The notes under the pieces are model-generated. The model did not search any database and was not told the DNA's origin. It was given only the letters and a program-made list of their open reading frames with translations. Position numbers and translations under genes: made by a program. From Alloclostridium intestinigallinarum (GTDB lineage Bacteria; Bacillota; Clostridia; Christensenellales; UBA3700): 23,522 nt of DNA. The stretch covers positions 1-23,522 of the forward strand of contig CAJFNB010000023.1 in assembly GCA_904393845.1 (NCBI GenBank), in the 5' to 3' direction. Positions 21,397 to 23,522 of the stretch are shown here, piece after piece (within the stretch, counting starts at the first letter, position 1; every line of letters starts with the position of its first letter).

Positions 21397-23376
21397 TTAT
21401 TCGTTCTTGTCGGTATCCGTTTTCGCCGTATCGTCAGCGGCGGTATCAATTTCGGCGGTATCGGTAGAGTTTGCTTCCGCCGCCAGAATGCGCGAGAATT
21501 CTTCGCGTGCGAGTACGCGGAGCCAATGTTTTTTGCCTTCCGCCTTGGCTTGCGCCACCCAGTTTTTGCAGAATTCCTTTCTGCGAGCGCTCAAAGCGCG
21601 CTGGTCTTCGCGCAGTTTGTCGAAAGCCGCCTTGTTTTTGGCGCGTTTCTGTTCCTTGCGCGCCCGTTTGAGTTCCGCCTGCGCGCGCCTTATTTCCGAT
21701 TTGCCCGCGCCCGAAGCGGTAAGTTCTTCCGCCGTCTTTTCAAGTTCGCGCCTGAACGCTTCCTCTTCTTCGCGCGCGGCAAGCTGGCGTTCTTTCAAAG
21801 CGTCCTTTTCCGCCTGTATTCTGGCGGCGGTCTGTTCGTCTTCCGCCTTCTTCTGCGCAAGGTATTCGTCGTATGCCGCCTGCTGTTCTTCCGCGGAAGC
21901 GTTCGTAAGATTCAGGTCGGCTATGACCTTTTTATATTCCAGGGAAGCGCGTATTTCCTTCATCTTCTTGCGGTCGAGCGTGACGAAGAAGTAGGGCAGG
22001 GCGGCAAGGAAACTTGCGCCTATGACTATGAGTATAAGCGTGGATATTATGGGTTCGCGTATCTCCGCATTGGCAAGAATCGTATAATCGGTAATGCCCG
22101 TGACTTCGTCGGCGACAAGGCCGTTGGATTCGTATACGAAGGTGAATACCACGGTGGAAACGATAGTGCCCACGGTGGAAACCATAAGCTGGAAGTTCTG
22201 GGCAAAGCCTTCTATACGCACGTTCATCTTATCCTGCTGCGCGTCAAAGCCGTCCGACATTATGGTATTGCCTATTATGTATTGCGGACCGTTTGCGAAG
22301 TTGTAGATAAACAGCGATATGACGAAGAACACGAATCCCTGTTTGAAAGTAAAGAACATTATCGCGGCGGCGACGCAGTTGGCGAAGTTGAAAATAAGTC
22401 CGCTCTTGCGCGTGCCAAGTTTGGATATGAGCAGGGGCGCCAGGACAATGCCGGGCGTAAAGCCTATGGACGTTATCGTCTGCACAATGCCCTGAATGCC
22501 GCTGTTGCCCAGCTGATACGCGCACACCCAGGGCAGGAGGGTGGTGAGCACGCCTTTGAAGCCGTCGAAGAATTTGCTTATCGTAACCAGCCAGAATTCC
22601 TTGTTTTTTGCAAGAATCTTCATGCCCTCGGCGAATTTGACCTTATTGACGTGGCTTTTGGGCAGAACGACGCGTTCCTGGGTGTAATACAGCGCGATAA
22701 AGCCCATAAAAAAGCCGGCTAAGGCGAGTATCGGCATGAATATGCGGTAAGTCCATATGTTTTCCATGCAGCTTTCGCCGAAGAAAATAAGACCGAGCGT
22801 AGGCAGCAGGAACTGAATGATGCTGGGACCCAGATTGCCTAAAAATTCGGAAAAGCCCATTATTTTGGTGCGTTCGCGGGAATCGGAACTTATAACCTGA
22901 GAAATTCCCACCTGCGCGTTGTTGAGCAAAGGCTGCGCAATGGAAAGCAGATTGAAGAACACGCCGATAAGCACAATTTTAAGCGTCATATTGCCGTCTA
23001 CGGGCACCAGCCAGGTAAGACCGATAATTGCGATAAGGCTGGGTATGCCCGCCCACAGAATGTAAGGACGGAATTTGCCTATGGCGGTGTCGGTATTGTC
23101 CACCAGCATACTTATAAACGGCGTTTTGACAACGCCTATCACGTTGGTGATAATAAACAGCCACATCAGATCGCGCGGACTCAGACCGTAAACCGACGCG
23201 GTAAGCAGGCAGGTAGCCGACATCTGAATGTACGACATGATACTGCCGAAACTCTTAATGCCCATCGAGCCTACGCTGAAAGCGGCTATCTCTTTATACG
23301 CCACTTCTTCGCCCTTCTTGGGACGTTGCCAATAACGGCGCAGGGTAAGCCATGCGCTTTGAATCTTTTCTCTCAT
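21397..23376 (-). CDS. GPH/MFS_2-family sugar-cation symporter with long charged C-terminal extension
   Basis: A 659-residue protein. Residues about 25-470 form a 12-helix major facilitator of the glycoside-pentoside-hexuronide (MelB-like, MFS_2) type: FSVGSMGIKSFGSIMSYIQM at the start, VDNTDTAIGKFRPYILWAG in the loop between helices 2 and 3 (the family's D-x-x-x-G(K/R)(F/Y)RP motif), and SRERTKIMGFSEFLGNLG in the middle. The substrate is probably a sugar or glycoside moved with Na+ or H+; it cannot be named. Residues about 470-659 are strongly charged, rich in Ala, Glu, Lys and Arg with heptad-like spacing (probable coiled coil), ending in a Thr/Asp-rich tail; ordinary family members stop near 450-500. 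GGGGTGG lies five bases before the ATG. No glycosidase gene is adjacent inside the window. Confidence 0.9.
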   Translation of the reverse strand: MREKIQSAWLTLRRYWQRPKKGEEVAYKEIAAFSVGSMGIKSFGSIMSYIQMSATCLLTASVYGLSPRDLMWLFIITNVIGVVKTPFISMLVDNTDTAIGKFRPYILWAGIPSLIAIIGLTWLVPVDGNMTLKIVLIGVFFNLLSIAQPLLNNAQVGISQVISSDSRERTKIMGFSEFLGNLGPSIIQFLLPTLGLIFFGESCMENIWTYRIFMPILALAGFFMGFIALYYTQERVVLPKSHVNKVKFAEGMKILAKNKEFWLVTISKFFDGFKGVLTTLLPWVCAYQLGNSGIQGIVQTITSIGFTPGIVLAPLLISKLGTRKSGLIFNFANCVAAAIMFFTFKQGFVFFVISLFIYNFANGPQYIIGNTIMSDGFDAQQDKMNVRIEGFAQNFQLMVSTVGTIVSTVVFTFVYESNGLVADEVTGITDYTILANAEIREPIISTLILIVIGASFLAALPYFFVTLDRKKMKEIRASLEYKKVIADLNLTNASAEEQQAAYDEYLAQKKAEDEQTAARIQAEKDALKERQLAAREEEEAFRRELEKTAEELTASGAGKSEIRRAQAELKRARKEQKRAKNKAAFDKLREDQRALSARRKEFCKNWVAQAKAEGKKHWLRVLAREEFSRILAAEANSTDTAEIDTAADDTAKTDTDKNE

Positions 23377-23406
23377 AATCCACCCCTTGCGAGAAAAATC
23401 ACTTCT

Positions 23407-23438
23407 ATTATAGTAATATACACGCGAAAGAAAGTCAA
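23407..23438 (-). promoter_or_regulatory. Probable promoter of the GPH transporter
   Basis: On the minus strand TTGACT (complement of 23433-23438) is followed by TACTAT at a 17-base spacing (23410-23415) and by an overlapping TATAAT at 20 bases (23407-23412). The leader to the ATG at 23376 would be about 25-30 bases and contains the GGGGTGG site. Confidence 0.6.
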
Positions 23439-23485
23439 TAAGAAAAGCGCATTGAAGTAATTTTCCGTAAAACGCGAAAAAATTG

Positions 23486-23515
23486 TTGACAAACGCCGGG
23501 CAATCATATTATCAT
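23486..23515 (+). promoter_or_regulatory. Divergent promoter pointing out of the right edge
   Basis: TTGACA (23486-23491), 18 bases, TATCAT (23510-23515). It faces away from the transporter gene, so a divergent gene, possibly its regulator or a related sugar-use gene, probably starts just beyond the window. Confidence 0.55.
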
Positions 23516-23522
23516 AATAAAG

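Noticed and set aside
21526..22722. 398-codon plus-strand frame opposite the GPH transporter
   Set aside because: Antisense shadow of a GC-biased coding region with no domain content.

Overview
The window looks like a chromosomal segment of a Bacillota (Clostridia-type) bacterium, probably an uncultured gut lineage. Grounds: GGGGTG/GGAGG-type ribosome binding sites, consensus sigma-A promoters (TTGACA-N17-TATAAT), heavy use of the ATA Ile codon, Clostridia-style MurG, and a PolA whose proofreading site is degenerate as in other Firmicutes. No rRNA, tRNA, CRISPR array or transposase gene is visible.

Layout. (1) 1-1500: the C-terminal remnant of an EcoRI-family adenine methyltransferase, overlapped by four bases by an intact DUF262-HNH nuclease-like gene, then a strong terminator. 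(2) 1630-2670: a stand-alone murG. (3) 2858-3915, minus strand: a coupled pair, a double-HTH XRE regulator followed by a YpsA/DUF1273 SLOG protein. (4) 3960-7586: an accessory, almost gene-free region made of palindromic repeat arrays. It holds two small XRE regulators (5138 and 6486) whose promoters sit so close to the start codon that their mRNAs should be leaderless, plus a 117-bp tandem array that begins in the 3' end of the second one. (5) 7587-13005: an alpha/beta hydrolase and an adjacent type IIA topoisomerase operon. Its A subunit is gyrase-like at the active site but lacks a recognisable GyrA box and has Gly at the quinolone-determining position equivalent to E. coli Asp87. (6) 13011-13960: a second repeat region. 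(7) 14062-20502, plus strand: Na/phosphate cotransporter with PhoU-like tail, polA, coaE and mscS, with repeats between them. (8) 20498-21390: a third repeat region, including a complete 232-bp MITE with perfect 25-bp inverted termini and a TA target duplication. (9) 21397-23376, minus strand: a GPH/MFS_2 sugar-cation symporter with an unusual charged C-terminal extension of about 190 residues; a divergent promoter points out of the right edge.

The most unusual content is the repeat system. Three palindrome families recur: P1 (ATACCAA...TTGGTAT), P2 (TGTCCACT-AAAGTGGACA) and P3 (TTGTCAAGTA-N-TACTTGACAA). They are combined with a conserved head module that ends in a KGAGCG/CGCTCC hairpin and a GCGGC-TC-GCCGC box. 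The modules are mixed like cassettes (comparable in style to pneumococcal BOX elements), they often abut stop codons of host genes, and P3 half-sites resemble an inverted repeat over the -35 box of the leaderless XRE gene inside the array. Whether this is a regulator-operator array, a family of RNA hairpins/terminators or a family of non-autonomous mobile elements cannot be settled from sequence alone.
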